A DNA stretch of 64,000 nt from Rhodobacter sp. (GTDB taxonomy: Bacteria > Pseudomonadota > Alphaproteobacteria > Rhodobacterales > Rhodobacteraceae). Below, one piece after another: positions 54,347-63,747 of this stretch (position 1 is its first letter; every line of letters begins with the position of its first letter). Below the pieces are notes generated by a model, which worked only from the letters and a program-made list of their open reading frames with translations, was not told the origin of the DNA and ran no database searches. A program made the position numbers and the translations under genes. The DNA lies in the NCBI GenBank assembly GCA_027484985.1, contig JAIXRW010000034.1:62001-126000 (forward strand). Direction: 5' to 3'.

Positions 54347-55174
54347 TTATCGGGCGGGGTCAACCTTTAGGGGACCATCGCGCAGGGGAAGTTCCGCCGT
54401 GTTCAGCGCATCGGCCAGTCTTTGGGCAGCCGAACCGGGGCGGAGGGGTTTTTGCTGGCTGTCGTCGGGGGCCCAGCCGGTGAGGCAGATGATCTCGAAC
54501 GTGGCGCGGATGCGGCCATCGGGCAGGGCGTGGTGCTGGTGGTAAAGTTCGGCCGCGCGGCCGATGACGGCGCGGCGGGTGGGGCGCCGCAAGCGGGCGG
54601 CAAGGGCGTTGGCTTCGCCCATGGCGCGCAGGTCTTGCATGAGGGCCAGCGCATCGGGGTAGATCACGGTTTTGGTGAAGCTGTCGGCCACGGGCAGGGA
54701 AAAGCCCGCGCGTTGCAGAAGGCCGCCAAGATCGCGGATTTCGCCCATGGGCAGGACGCGGGGCGACAGGCCGCCGGTGGTTTCGGATTCGGCCTGTGCA
54801 AGGCAGGCGCGGAGTTCGTGCAGGGTTTGCCCGCCAAAGAGGAAGCCGAGGAACAGGCCATCGGGGCGCAGGGCGCGGCGGCATTGCACAAGCTGGCCCA
54901 CCGGATCATTTGCCCAGTGCAGCGCGAGGGCGTGGATGATGAGGTCATGCGATGCGGTTTGCAGGGAAAGGGTTTCATCGTCGGGCAGGGTGGGATGGTC
55001 GGGCCAGACCTGCGGGAAGGGCGTGATGATGGCGGGGGCCGTAAAGGATTTGTTAACCTCGGCCAGTCTTTCCTGAACCTCGGCCACCACTTCCTCGTGC
55101 AGGAAGAAGGCCGTCGCACGGCGGCGGTTTCGGGTAAGGGCGGTGCGATCGGTCAGGACGGGCGGGTTCTGCAT
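54347..55174 (-). CDS. SAM-methyltransferase-like protein of the NDUFAF5/BioC type with degenerate SAM motif
   Basis: 275 aa. The C-terminal half of a class I methyltransferase is clear: HDLIIHALALHWANDPVGQL, then RRALRPDGLFLGFLFGGQTL, as in NDUFAF5 (complex I assembly) and BioC. But the usual glycine-rich SAM motif I expected near residues 45-55 is absent (the stretch reads NKSFTAPAIITPFPQVW). It may not bind SAM normally. ATG 55174 is chosen; ATG 55186 is an alternative with no better ribosome-binding site. It is divergent from comF by 23 bases. Confidence 0.75.
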   Translation of the reverse strand: MQNPPVLTDRTALTRNRRRATAFFLHEEVVAEVQERLAEVNKSFTAPAIITPFPQVWPDHPTLPDDETLSLQTASHDLIIHALALHWANDPVGQLVQCRRALRPDGLFLGFLFGGQTLHELRACLAQAESETTGGLSPRVLPMGEIRDLGGLLQRAGFSLPVADSFTKTVIYPDALALMQDLRAMGEANALAARLRRPTRRAVIGRAAELYHQHHALPDGRIRATFEIICLTGWAPDDSQQKPLRPGSAAQRLADALNTAELPLRDGPLKVDPAR

Positions 55175-55197
55175 GGGCGGGACCATAGGGGGCGCGA

Positions 55198-55917
55198 ATG
55201 GGAATGCAAGCGGCGCTGCGGCTGGTTTACCCCCCGCAATGCGTGGCCTGCGGCGCGGCGGTGGCGACCGAGTTCGGACTGTGCGGGGCGTGCTGGCGGG
55301 ATACGGGGTTCATCACCGGAACGGTCTGCGACCTGTGCGGTTTGCCGCTGCCGGGGGATGGCGGCGGGGTAGCGCATTGCGACGATTGCATCGCCCTTGC
55401 CCGCCCGTGGGAGCGGGGGCGGGCGGTGTTTTTGTACCGTGACAAGGGGCGCGAGATGGTGCTGGGGTTGAAACATGCCGACCGGACCGATCTGGCGCGG
55501 CCTGCGGGCGATTGGCTGTTTCGCGCAGCGGGGCCGATCTTGCAGGCGGGGATGGTGGTGGCCCCCGTGCCGCTGCATTGGTGGCGGCTGTTCACGCGGC
55601 GCTATAACCAGTCGGCGCTGGTGGCGGCGCGGTTGGCGCGGCTGGCGGGATTGGCGCATTGTCCTGACCTGTTGAAGCGTATCCGCCCCACCGGCTCGCA
55701 AGAGGGGCGCAACCGCGAGGGGCGGTTCGGCAACCTTTCGGGGGCGATACGGGTTCATCCGAAACGGGTGGACAGGGTGAAGGGCGCGCATGTGCTGCTG
55801 GTGGATGATGTGATGACAAGCGGGGCCACGCTGGCCGCCTGTGCCGAGGCCTGCCTTGCAGCGGGTGCAGGGCGGGTTTCCGTTGCGGTCTTGGCGCGCG
55901 TTGCGAAGGATGCCTAA
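55198..55917 (+). CDS. ComF family phosphoribosyltransferase-like protein
   Basis: 239 aa. An N-terminal zinc-binding region has CXXC pairs at Cys15/18 and Cys29/32 and a further CDLC and HCDDC. The C-terminal half has the PRPP-binding motif VLLVDDVMTSGAT near residues 200-212. ComF (GntX) proteins are needed for DNA uptake in naturally competent bacteria; in others the role is unclear. grxC follows after 38 bases. Confidence 0.88.
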   Translation: MGMQAALRLVYPPQCVACGAAVATEFGLCGACWRDTGFITGTVCDLCGLPLPGDGGGVAHCDDCIALARPWERGRAVFLYRDKGREMVLGLKHADRTDLARPAGDWLFRAAGPILQAGMVVAPVPLHWWRLFTRRYNQSALVAARLARLAGLAHCPDLLKRIRPTGSQEGRNREGRFGNLSGAIRVHPKRVDRVKGAHVLLVDDVMTSGATLAACAEACLAAGAGRVSVAVLARVAKDA

Positions 55918-55955
55918 ATCCTTATAGTTCGCCGCAACTGCAAAGGATGCCGATC

Positions 55956-56213
55956 ATGAAAGCCGTGGAAATATACACCACCCCGCTGTGCGGATACTGC
56001 CATGCGGCCAAGCGCCTGCTGACCAAGAAAGGCGTCGGTTTCCGCGAGATCGATGTGAGCGCCGATGCCGGATTGCGCGCCAAGATGATGGAGCGGGCGG
56101 GCGGGCGGCGGACGGTGCCACAGATCTTTATCGGCGGGGCGCATGTTGGGGGATGCGACGACCTGCACGCGCTGGAAGCGGACGGCAAGCTTGACCCGAT
56201 GTTGGCCGGCTGA
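55956..56213 (+). CDS. grxC: Glutaredoxin 3
   Basis: 85-aa monothiol-partner dithiol glutaredoxin, active site Cys12-Gly-Tyr-Cys15 (in TPLCGYCHAAK), where Gly replaces the usual Pro. The glutathione-binding TVPQIFIGG and GGCDDL motifs are present. ATG 55956 has AAAGGA eight bases upstream; an ATG at 55947 is too close to it. The stop shares its last base with the start of the amidase gene. Confidence 0.92.
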   Translation: MKAVEIYTTPLCGYCHAAKRLLTKKGVGFREIDVSADAGLRAKMMERAGGRRTVPQIFIGGAHVGGCDDLHALEADGKLDPMLAG

Positions 56214-57037
56214 TGCGGGCGGGATTGGTGCAGCTGACCGTGGGGGATGACCCTGCGGAGAACCTACCCGACACGGTGGCGCGGGTGCGGGCTGCCGTGG
56301 CGGGGGGTGCGGGGTTCGTGCTGACGCCGGAATGCACCAATGCGCTGTCATCGAACCGCGCGCGGCAGCGGGACTTGTTCCGGCATGAAGGCGATGACCC
56401 CACGCTGGCCGCGCTGCGGGATGAGGCGACGCGGGCGGGCGTTTGGCTGCTGGTGGGATCGCTGGGATTGCTGACCGAGGATGCCGATGGGCGGTTTGCG
56501 AACCGGTCGTTTCTGGTGGGGCCGGATGGGAGAATCGTCGCGCGATACGACAAGATCCACATGTTCGACGTGAATGTGTCGGAGACGGAAGTGTATCGGG
56601 AATCGTCTGGCTACAGGCCGGGGTCGCGGGCGGTGTTGGCGGAAACTCCGTTTGGCCGCGTGGGGATGACGGTGTGCTATGACGTGCGCTTTCCGCATCT
56701 GTACCGGCATCTGGCGCAGGCGGGGGCCGAGATCATCACGGTGCCTGCCGCGTTCAACCACATCACGGGTGCGGCGCATTGGGAGGTGTTGCTGCGCGCG
56801 CGGGCGATCGAGACGGGGTGTTGGGTGCTGGCCCCAGCGCAGACGGGGTTTCACCCCGAACGCGATGGCAAGGGGCGGCGCACGCATGGCCATTCGCTGG
56901 TGGTGGCGCCGTGGGGCGAGGTGGTTTCGGATGCGGGGGTGGAACCCGGCGTGACCTTTGCCGAGATCGATCTGGGCCAGGTCGCGGCGGCGCGGGGGCG
57001 GGTGCCTTCGCTGGGCCATGACAGGGCGTTTGAATGA
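56213..57037 (+). CDS. Carbon-nitrogen hydrolase (nitrilase superfamily amidase)
   Basis: 274-aa amidase with the Glu-Lys-Cys triad: Glu40 (TPECTN), Lys114 (RYDKIHMFD) and Cys155 (TVCYDVRFP). The KIHMFDV and YDVRFPHLYR blocks match the NIT1 branch, in which mammalian and bacterial members hydrolyse deaminated glutathione. That activity would suit its place next to glutaredoxin but is inferred. It is coupled to grxC by one base and to a MarR gene by four. Confidence 0.85.
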   Translation: MRAGLVQLTVGDDPAENLPDTVARVRAAVAGGAGFVLTPECTNALSSNRARQRDLFRHEGDDPTLAALRDEATRAGVWLLVGSLGLLTEDADGRFANRSFLVGPDGRIVARYDKIHMFDVNVSETEVYRESSGYRPGSRAVLAETPFGRVGMTVCYDVRFPHLYRHLAQAGAEIITVPAAFNHITGAAHWEVLLRARAIETGCWVLAPAQTGFHPERDGKGRRTHGHSLVVAPWGEVVSDAGVEPGVTFAEIDLGQVAAARGRVPSLGHDRAFE

Positions 57038-57477
57038 GCGAGCGGAACGAGGATATAGCGGTCGCGCTGTTCGGCGAGCTGTTCATGGCCGACCAGTTGG
57101 CGCGCAACCGCGTATCGAAGGCGCTGCCCAAGGGGATGGAGCTGTCGCATTTCGGGGTGCTGAACCATCTGGCGCGGGTGGGGGATGAGCGGACGCCTGC
57201 CCAACTGGCCAAGGCGTTCCATGTGACGCGGGGGGCGATGACGAACACGCTGACGCGGCTGGAATGGGCGGGGCATATCCATATCCGCCCCGATTGGGAC
57301 GATGCGCGGCGCAAGCTGGTGGCGATCAGCCCTTCGGGACGGGCCGCGCGGGATGCGGCGGTGCAGGCGGTTGCGCCCTTGATTGCCGAGGTGGTGCAGG
57401 CGCTGGGGGCCGACCGCGTGCGAGCAGTGTTGCCCGTGCTGCGAGAGATGCGCACGCGGCTGGAAGAGGACGGATGA
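57034..57477 (+). CDS. MarR family transcriptional regulator
   Basis: 147-aa winged-helix repressor. The DNA-binding core reads LSHFGVLNHLARVG, then RTPAQLAKAFHVTRGAMTN and the wing (HIRPDWDDARRKLVAISP). Long N- and C-terminal helices give the dimer. It is translationally coupled to the amidase upstream and to yihY downstream, so it probably regulates this unit. The ligand is unknown. Confidence 0.88.
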   Translation: MSERNEDIAVALFGELFMADQLARNRVSKALPKGMELSHFGVLNHLARVGDERTPAQLAKAFHVTRGAMTNTLTRLEWAGHIHIRPDWDDARRKLVAISPSGRAARDAAVQAVAPLIAEVVQALGADRVRAVLPVLREMRTRLEEDG

Positions 57478-58307
57478 CCATACGCTGGGGCATTTTGGGC
57501 GAGCTTTGGACGCTGAGCGACGAGCGGGAGCTTGACCTGATTGCTGCGGGGATTGCGTTTTACGGGTTTCTGGCGCTGTTCCCTTCGGCTGCTGCCGTGA
57601 TCGCCATCTGGAGTTTCTTTGCCGATGCGGCGGTGATCCGTGAAGAGTTGGTATTGGCCAAGGCCTATCTGCCCGCCGATGCGTGGAGCCTGATTGCCAA
57701 TCAGGTGGAATCACTGCTGAGCCTGAACAGTGACAATCTGGGGATTGCGACGGTGCTGTCGCTGCTGCTGGCGCTGTGGACGGCGCGGGCGGGGGTGGCG
57801 GCGCTAATGCGGGGGCTGAACGCCATTCACGGATTGCCGAACCGCGCGGGGCATTGGCATCAGTTGCGGGCGCTGGTCTTGACGCTGGTGATGATCGGGC
57901 TGGTGATCTGTGCGATGTTTGCCGCCGTGGTGGGGCCGCTTTTGCTGGCGCTGGTGCCGCTGGGGCGGTTTGCCGCGCTGGCGCTGGAGGTGCTGAACCT
58001 TGGGCTGAGCCTGCTGTTGGTGGTGCTGGGGGTGGCGCTGATCTACCGGCTTGGGCTGAACAGGAACATCCACCATCCGCTGTTCACGCGGGGGATATTG
58101 GTGGCCGTGGTGATATGGGTCGCGGCGTCGCGGGGGTTCGTGGTCTATCTGGCGAATTTCGATACGTATAACCGGATTTACGGGTCGATCGGGGCGGTGG
58201 TGGCGCTGCTGATGTGGCTGTATTTCAGCGGCTACGCCATTTTGCTGGGCGCTGCGGTCGATGCGGCGCGGACCGAGCGGCAAAGGCTGTTGGCGCAGGG
58301 TCAGTAA
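57474..58307 (+). CDS. YihY/BrkB family inner-membrane protein
   Basis: 277-aa membrane protein of the YihY/UPF0761 family, with several hydrophobic segments between about residues 22 and 262. ELDLIAAGIAFYGFLALFPS and FDTYNRIYGSIGAVVALLMWLY are conserved blocks. Once annotated as ribonuclease BN in error; no activity is known. ATG 57474 overlaps the MarR stop (ATGA); the 3' end overlaps the convergent tamB by seven bases. Confidence 0.88.
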   Translation: MTIRWGILGELWTLSDERELDLIAAGIAFYGFLALFPSAAAVIAIWSFFADAAVIREELVLAKAYLPADAWSLIANQVESLLSLNSDNLGIATVLSLLLALWTARAGVAALMRGLNAIHGLPNRAGHWHQLRALVLTLVMIGLVICAMFAAVVGPLLLALVPLGRFAALALEVLNLGLSLLLVVLGVALIYRLGLNRNIHHPLFTRGILVAVVIWVAASRGFVVYLANFDTYNRIYGSIGAVVALLMWLYFSGYAILLGAAVDAARTERQRLLAQGQ

Positions 58308-61300
58308 TCGCGTTCGAAAAAGATGCCGATGCCGGCTTGGCCGCTGCCGCCCGCGCTGCCGCGCAGGGTGAGGCTGGGCGAGACATCGAGATTGAGATTG
58401 ATCTGGCTTTGGCCGTTCTGGGCAACCGCAACCTCGGTATAAAGGTTTTTGGCGAGGTATTTGCCGACCGTCAGGCTGGTTGCGCCGGTGGCATCGGTCT
58501 GGACATCGAAATCATCAAGCCCGAAGCCCTGCCGCAGGCGGCCGATCAGGCCAAGCCCTTCGCGGCCCGCAAGGGTGGCCACGGCGTTGGCCAGTTGCGC
58601 GGCCTGCACGGGCGACAGGTTTTCCAGCCCGCGCCCGAACAGAAGACGGGCCAACACTTCCTCTTCCGGCAGTTCGGGCGAGGAGGTGAAGCTGACGTCG
58701 GGGCCGGTTGCGGGGCCGTCGATGCGGACGGTGGTGGTGATGCCATCGCTTTCGGTCGCGGCTGCGACGGCAAGGGTGGGGATGAAATCGCCGGTCAGAA
58801 GAAGCGAGGCTTCGGTCAGGACAAGACGGCGGCCCAGAATATCGAGCCTGCCGCGGATCAGGGTAAAGGTGCCTGCGGGCTGGATATTGGCGGTGGTGCC
58901 GCGCAGGACGAGTTGCCCGCCAAGTTCGGCATCAAGACCGCGGCCGCGGATGAAGATTTGCGACGGGGCGGCAATGGCGAGATCGAGGCGCAGGGGACGG
59001 GTGGAGGTGGCGGTGCCGGTGCCGCCGGTCAGGCCCGCGCGGGCGCGGGTGGCGCGCACATCGGCGGGTTCGTTCAGATGTGACAGCGCGGTGAGGTCGG
59101 TATTGCCGCCAAAGCCGGTCGAGGGAATGCGGAGTTCGGTCTGGCCAAGGGCAAGCTGGCCCGAGATGAGCGCGCCGCCGGTCAGCGGGCCGGTCAGGGC
59201 AAGGGTGCCGTCCACCACGGTTTGATAGAGCCGTGGGTCGCGCAGGATGGCGCGGGACAGCGTGATGGCAAGATCGGCGTCGAAGGGGGCTGCCAGCGCG
59301 ATGCCGCCGTTGGCCGTGACCGTGCCGCCGCTGGTGAGGCGGGTGTTGGCCGCGATGCGGGCGCGGCCCGAGCCAAGGGTGGCATCGAGCGAAAGCGCAT
59401 CAAGGCCGAAGGCAAGGCGCGGATCGGACAGGCGCCCGCCCGACAGCGACACGCGCCCGCCAAGCGAGGACAGCGCCAGGGGGCCGTTGAGCGAAAGGTC
59501 AAAGCGGACCGGGCCGGACAGAACGCGCCCGGACAGGAAGGGGGTCAGCAATCCGGCCTGCGCGCCGCCTGTGATGGCAAGATCGGCGCGGGCGGCATCG
59601 CGGGCCATGGTGCCTGAAACGGTGGCGCTGATCTGGCCGGGGCCGGTGGCGCGCAGGTCAAGGTGGTAGTCGCCGCCGCTTTCGCTGGCGGTGCCTTCGA
59701 TGCGGGCGGTGCCGGGGAAATCGGGGAGGAAAAGCCCGAGGTTGGCAAGTTGTGCGGTTAGCGAAACATCGCGCCGTGTTGCGGTGGCGGTGCCTGTGGC
59801 CTTGGCCGTGAGTTGCGGGTTGGACAGGGTGGCGGTTTCAACGGTGAAGCGGCCATTGGACAGGCCGAGCGCAAGGTCGAGCGCGGTGGTTCCGGCAAAA
59901 AGGCGGTCGGCCTGGGGCTGGCCGGTGCGAAGGCCCTGGCCTGTTGCCGACAGGGTGATGCGCCCGTCATCAGGGCGTCCGGCAAAGGTGGCGCGGCCTG
60001 ACAGGCTGCCGCCGAAAGCGGGGTCGAGGGATGACAGGTCGGACAGCGACAGATCGGCATCAAGCGACATGGCGTCTGATGTGGCGGTGCCCTTGGCCGA
60101 AAGCGACAGGGTGCTGGCGGTGACTGTCAGGGCGCGGATGGTGGTGCCGGTGGTGTCACGGCGCAGGGAAAGGGCGATGCGCGAGGTGCCGTCAAGCAGG
60201 CGGTCGGCCTGCGGTTGGGCAAGGGCAAGGTTCTGGCCTGTCAGGGTGGTATCAAGGTCGAAGTCGCCGCCAAGAAGCGTTCCCTCGCCCCGGATGGCGA
60301 TGGTGGCGGCGCCGGAAAGCGGGCGGGCGGCAAGGGCCGAGAAGCGGGTGATGCTGTCGGCGCGAAGGTTGGCCGTGCCGCTGAGGCGCAGGCCTTGCGC
60401 GGGGTCGGACAGCAGGCCGCTGGCCGACAGGGCGTAATCGGCCCCGTTCAGCGTGAGCGCGCGAAGCTCCAGCCCCTTGCCGCCGGTGGTGGCATGCAGG
60501 TCGGCGCGGCCGGTGACAGCGGGGCCCAAGGCTGCGGCGAGCGCCGGATCGGCCGGGCGCAGCCCTTGGGCGGCAAAGCGGAAGGCGGCGTCGAAGGCGG
60601 CGGGCGCGGCGGATGTGGCGGCGGTCAGGGTGCCGTTGCCATCGAGGATGAGCAGATCGGCGGCAAAATCGGCGCGGTCCAGCCCGTTGACGGCGATGCG
60701 CCCGCGCCATCCGGTGCCGAGGGCGGCGTTGAAGCCGACCGAAAGATCGGCGCTTGCAAGGCGGGTGTCTTGTTGGCCCGGAATCGGCAGCAGGACGGGG
60801 CTGCCATCGGGCAGGCCGATGCGCCCCTGAAGGCTGAGACGGCGGGGCAGGGCATCGGGGCCGACCTCGGCCTTGCCGGACAGGTGCAGGGCCTGTGCCG
60901 CAAGATCGAAACCTTGCAGCAGGAAACCCCCGTCGGGCTGGCCCTGACCCGTGGCAGAAAGACGGATTTCGGGGCCGAAGAAGGCGGCATATTGTGGCAG
61001 GACAAGCGGGGCGAGGTCGCCCGACAGATCGGCGCGGAAGGCGCGGTTGCCGGTGGGCGTGGCGTTGAGGGTGACGCGGCCCGACAGCCGGTCAACCCCC
61101 CTGGTGGCAAGGGCGATATCGGCGGCGAAGGCATCGAGCGGGCCTGCGCCTTGGAGCGACAGCGTGGCATCGGGTGCCCCCGGAAGGCCCAGTTTGCGGA
61201 CGACGAGACCGCCCGCCGATTCTGCCGCCGTAAGGTTCAGCGACAGTTCCTGCGTGGCATTGGCATAATCGGCGCGCAGGGCAAGGCGCCCTGACGGGCC

Positions 61301-61837
61301 GTTATCGGTGCGTTCCAGGGTGATTTCGGCATGGCCTGCGCCGCCCGCGAGCGACAGCGAGGATTGCAGCCGCGCCTCGACCGGTTCACCCAGAACGGCG
61401 GGGCCGAGCGTGATGTGATCGGCGGCAAGGCGGCCGATGGTGACGGAAACGGGCAGGTCGGGCAGCGAGAAGCCCTGCGCCTCTGGCGATGGTGTGGCGG
61501 GTTGGGGGGCGGGCAGGCGGGTAAGCGTGATGTCGCGCGCCGAGAGTTCGGACACGTCGAGCACACCGGCGAGAAGGGCAGAGCGGCTCCAATCCAGCGT
61601 GATGCCGGAGAGGGTGAGCCAGATGCCCTGATCATCGGCAATGGTGAGGCGGTCGATGGTGGCGCGTGACGAGAGTGCGCCGGAAAAGCCGTCAATCGTG
61701 ACCTGACGCCCGGCGCCGGAAAGGTTTTCTTCCAGCAGGGTGGCAAGATAGCCCTTGTCCGCCGCGGCGTCCTGCGCGGGGGCGGGGGCGGGCAGAAGGG
61801 CCACAAGGGCGGCAAGGCAAAGCTGTTTGAGGCGCAT
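58301..61837 (-). CDS. tamB: Translocation and assembly module protein TamB
   Basis: 1178-aa AsmA-like protein with a signal or anchor segment at residues 1-22 (LCLAALVALLPAPAPA), a very long beta-helical repeat region rich in alternating polar and hydrophobic residues, and the conserved C-terminal TamB domain ending GIGIFFERDY. With TamA it is thought to carry phospholipids or help insert outer-membrane proteins. It starts one base into the tamA stop (TGATG). Confidence 0.9.
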   Translation of the reverse strand: MRLKQLCLAALVALLPAPAPAQDAAADKGYLATLLEENLSGAGRQVTIDGFSGALSSRATIDRLTIADDQGIWLTLSGITLDWSRSALLAGVLDVSELSARDITLTRLPAPQPATPSPEAQGFSLPDLPVSVTIGRLAADHITLGPAVLGEPVEARLQSSLSLAGGAGHAEITLERTDNGPSGRLALRADYANATQELSLNLTAAESAGGLVVRKLGLPGAPDATLSLQGAGPLDAFAADIALATRGVDRLSGRVTLNATPTGNRAFRADLSGDLAPLVLPQYAAFFGPEIRLSATGQGQPDGGFLLQGFDLAAQALHLSGKAEVGPDALPRRLSLQGRIGLPDGSPVLLPIPGQQDTRLASADLSVGFNAALGTGWRGRIAVNGLDRADFAADLLILDGNGTLTAATSAAPAAFDAAFRFAAQGLRPADPALAAALGPAVTGRADLHATTGGKGLELRALTLNGADYALSASGLLSDPAQGLRLSGTANLRADSITRFSALAARPLSGAATIAIRGEGTLLGGDFDLDTTLTGQNLALAQPQADRLLDGTSRIALSLRRDTTGTTIRALTVTASTLSLSAKGTATSDAMSLDADLSLSDLSSLDPAFGGSLSGRATFAGRPDDGRITLSATGQGLRTGQPQADRLFAGTTALDLALGLSNGRFTVETATLSNPQLTAKATGTATATRRDVSLTAQLANLGLFLPDFPGTARIEGTASESGGDYHLDLRATGPGQISATVSGTMARDAARADLAITGGAQAGLLTPFLSGRVLSGPVRFDLSLNGPLALSSLGGRVSLSGGRLSDPRLAFGLDALSLDATLGSGRARIAANTRLTSGGTVTANGGIALAAPFDADLAITLSRAILRDPRLYQTVVDGTLALTGPLTGGALISGQLALGQTELRIPSTGFGGNTDLTALSHLNEPADVRATRARAGLTGGTGTATSTRPLRLDLAIAAPSQIFIRGRGLDAELGGQLVLRGTTANIQPAGTFTLIRGRLDILGRRLVLTEASLLLTGDFIPTLAVAAATESDGITTTVRIDGPATGPDVSFTSSPELPEEEVLARLLFGRGLENLSPVQAAQLANAVATLAGREGLGLIGRLRQGFGLDDFDVQTDATGATSLTVGKYLAKNLYTEVAVAQNGQSQINLNLDVSPSLTLRGSAGGSGQAGIGIFFERDY

Positions 61838-63657
61838 CAGAAGGCCTGCCCCAGACCGACATAGATTTGCACGCCATCGGCCGATGTGCCGCTGGTGGGG
61901 GCCGCTACATCAAGGCGGACAGGGCCGAAGCCGGTATCATAGCGCAGGCCCAGCCCGGCGCCGGAATGGGCGTGGGAGTCGGTTCCGAAGAACGATCCGG
62001 CGCCGATCTGGCCGATGTCGTAAAAGCCGACGAGGCCAAGCTTGGCGGTCAGGCGCAAGCGCGCTTCGAGTTGCGAGCCGAGATAGTGGTTGCCGCCGAT
62101 ACGGGCCGAACTGCCGTTGATGCGGAGCAGGTTGACGCCAAGCGATTGATAGGGCTGGCCCCGCACCGAACCGCCACCGCCGGAATAGAACAGATCGTCG
62201 CGCGGGGTTTGGAGAAGATCGGCCCCGAAGATGACCCCGCCCTGAAAGCGGGCGGCAAAGACAAGGCGGCCCGATCCGAGCCCGCGATAGGCGCGGGCAT
62301 CCCATGACAGGCGCAGGCCGCTGTCAGTGGTGCCAAGCCCGAGGAAGGGTTTGGCTTCGGCCACCAGATAGGTGCCGCGCGTGGGGTTCGCGCTGTCATC
62401 GCGGCGGTCCCATGTGGTGCCAAGCGGCAGCGAGACGTTGCGAAATTCAAAATCGGACACGCCATCGCGGCCCTTGGCATAGTCATAGAACAGGCCGCCG
62501 GACAGGGTGAGGCGCTGCGAAACCGTATGTGTGGCGGTCAGGCCGAACGACAGGGTATCGGCGGTATAGTCGGCCTCGTCCTTGCGGGCGATTTCGGCGG
62601 CGAGGCCAAGGGTGGTATCGGGGGAAAAGGTGGCGGGGCGGTCAAGGGTGACGCCAAGGCTGTAATCGGTTCCGCTGGATTGCGCGCCGAGATTGGCAAC
62701 CTCGGCCGATACCCGAAGCCGTTCGGCCCCGCCAAGCAGGTTGCGGTGCAGCCAGTAGCCCGACAGGGTGACGCCGTCGAAACTGGCCACCTCGGCGCCA
62801 AGGCTGTAGCGGCGGGGTTTTTCTTCGACCACGGTTGCGGTGACGGCAAGCAGGTTGGGCGCGGTGATCGTTTCGGATTCCTGCAATGTCACGGACCGGA
62901 ACACGCCGCTGCGGCGCAGGCGGGTGGCGGCAAGATCAAGGGTTTCGGGCGAGAAGGTTTCGCCCGTGGGCAGGCCTGCGATGGCGCGGATGCGGTCGGG
63001 GCGCATGCGGTCCTGGCCCTTTATCACAAGCGGGCCGAAGCGGAGTTCGGGGCCGGGGGCAAGGGTGATATCGGCGGCAAGCCGGGCTGTGCGGTGGTCG
63101 GCGGTGATGTCTTGCGTGGCGATGCTGGCCTTGGCGTGGCCGACGGCGCGCCAGCCGTCGATGCCTGCGGTGGCGGCATCGCGCAGGGTGCCGCTGCGGG
63201 CGGGTTGGCCGGTGGCGAAGCCTGCGGGAAGGGCGGTGCCGGGGGCCAGCGGGGCAAGAGCGAGGCGCGAGAAGCGAAAGACCGGGCCGGCATCGATCGT
63301 GACGGAAATGGTGCCGATGCGGGGCGGGGCGTCGAGCGGGGCGATGGCGGCGGCTTCTTGCCCGTCGATCAGGATGTGGATGGTGGCGGAATAATGCCCT
63401 GCGGCATAGAGCGTGCCCAGAAGCTGGGCGTAATCGGCCTGTGCGGCGGCGAAGAGATCTTGCGGATCGGTCTTACCGTCGCGCTGGGCGGTGGTTAGAA
63501 GCGACGCGTTGCGAAGCGCGGTTTGCAGCGCGGGTTCGGCGTTTTTTACAGTGAAATCAAGCTTGTCAAATGCGGGCGCCGGTGTCGTTGCCAGCAGCGT
63601 GCCGATCAGGGCGGGCCCGATCAGACGGCGCAGCGCGGCAATGGGGGCGTGGGGCAA
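61837..63657 (-). CDS. tamA: Autotransporter assembly outer-membrane protein TamA
   Basis: 606-aa Omp85-family protein: a signal peptide (about 1-29), then three POTRA domains (about 30-300) and a 16-strand barrel closing with a terminal Phe (IYVGLGQAF). It begins at a TTG codon, 63657, with GAGG five bases before it; no in-frame ATG serves as well. It is co-transcribed with tamB. Confidence 0.88.
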   Translation of the reverse strand: MPHAPIAALRRLIGPALIGTLLATTPAPAFDKLDFTVKNAEPALQTALRNASLLTTAQRDGKTDPQDLFAAAQADYAQLLGTLYAAGHYSATIHILIDGQEAAAIAPLDAPPRIGTISVTIDAGPVFRFSRLALAPLAPGTALPAGFATGQPARSGTLRDAATAGIDGWRAVGHAKASIATQDITADHRTARLAADITLAPGPELRFGPLVIKGQDRMRPDRIRAIAGLPTGETFSPETLDLAATRLRRSGVFRSVTLQESETITAPNLLAVTATVVEEKPRRYSLGAEVASFDGVTLSGYWLHRNLLGGAERLRVSAEVANLGAQSSGTDYSLGVTLDRPATFSPDTTLGLAAEIARKDEADYTADTLSFGLTATHTVSQRLTLSGGLFYDYAKGRDGVSDFEFRNVSLPLGTTWDRRDDSANPTRGTYLVAEAKPFLGLGTTDSGLRLSWDARAYRGLGSGRLVFAARFQGGVIFGADLLQTPRDDLFYSGGGGSVRGQPYQSLGVNLLRINGSSARIGGNHYLGSQLEARLRLTAKLGLVGFYDIGQIGAGSFFGTDSHAHSGAGLGLRYDTGFGPVRLDVAAPTSGTSADGVQIYVGLGQAF

Positions 63658-63747
63658 GGCAACCTCGGGGGCAGGGCGGGTTCAGTATCGCAAGGGGATG
63701 AACCCTGCACAATGCCTTCGCGTTCCCGTTGCGCGGGTTCTTGCGGG

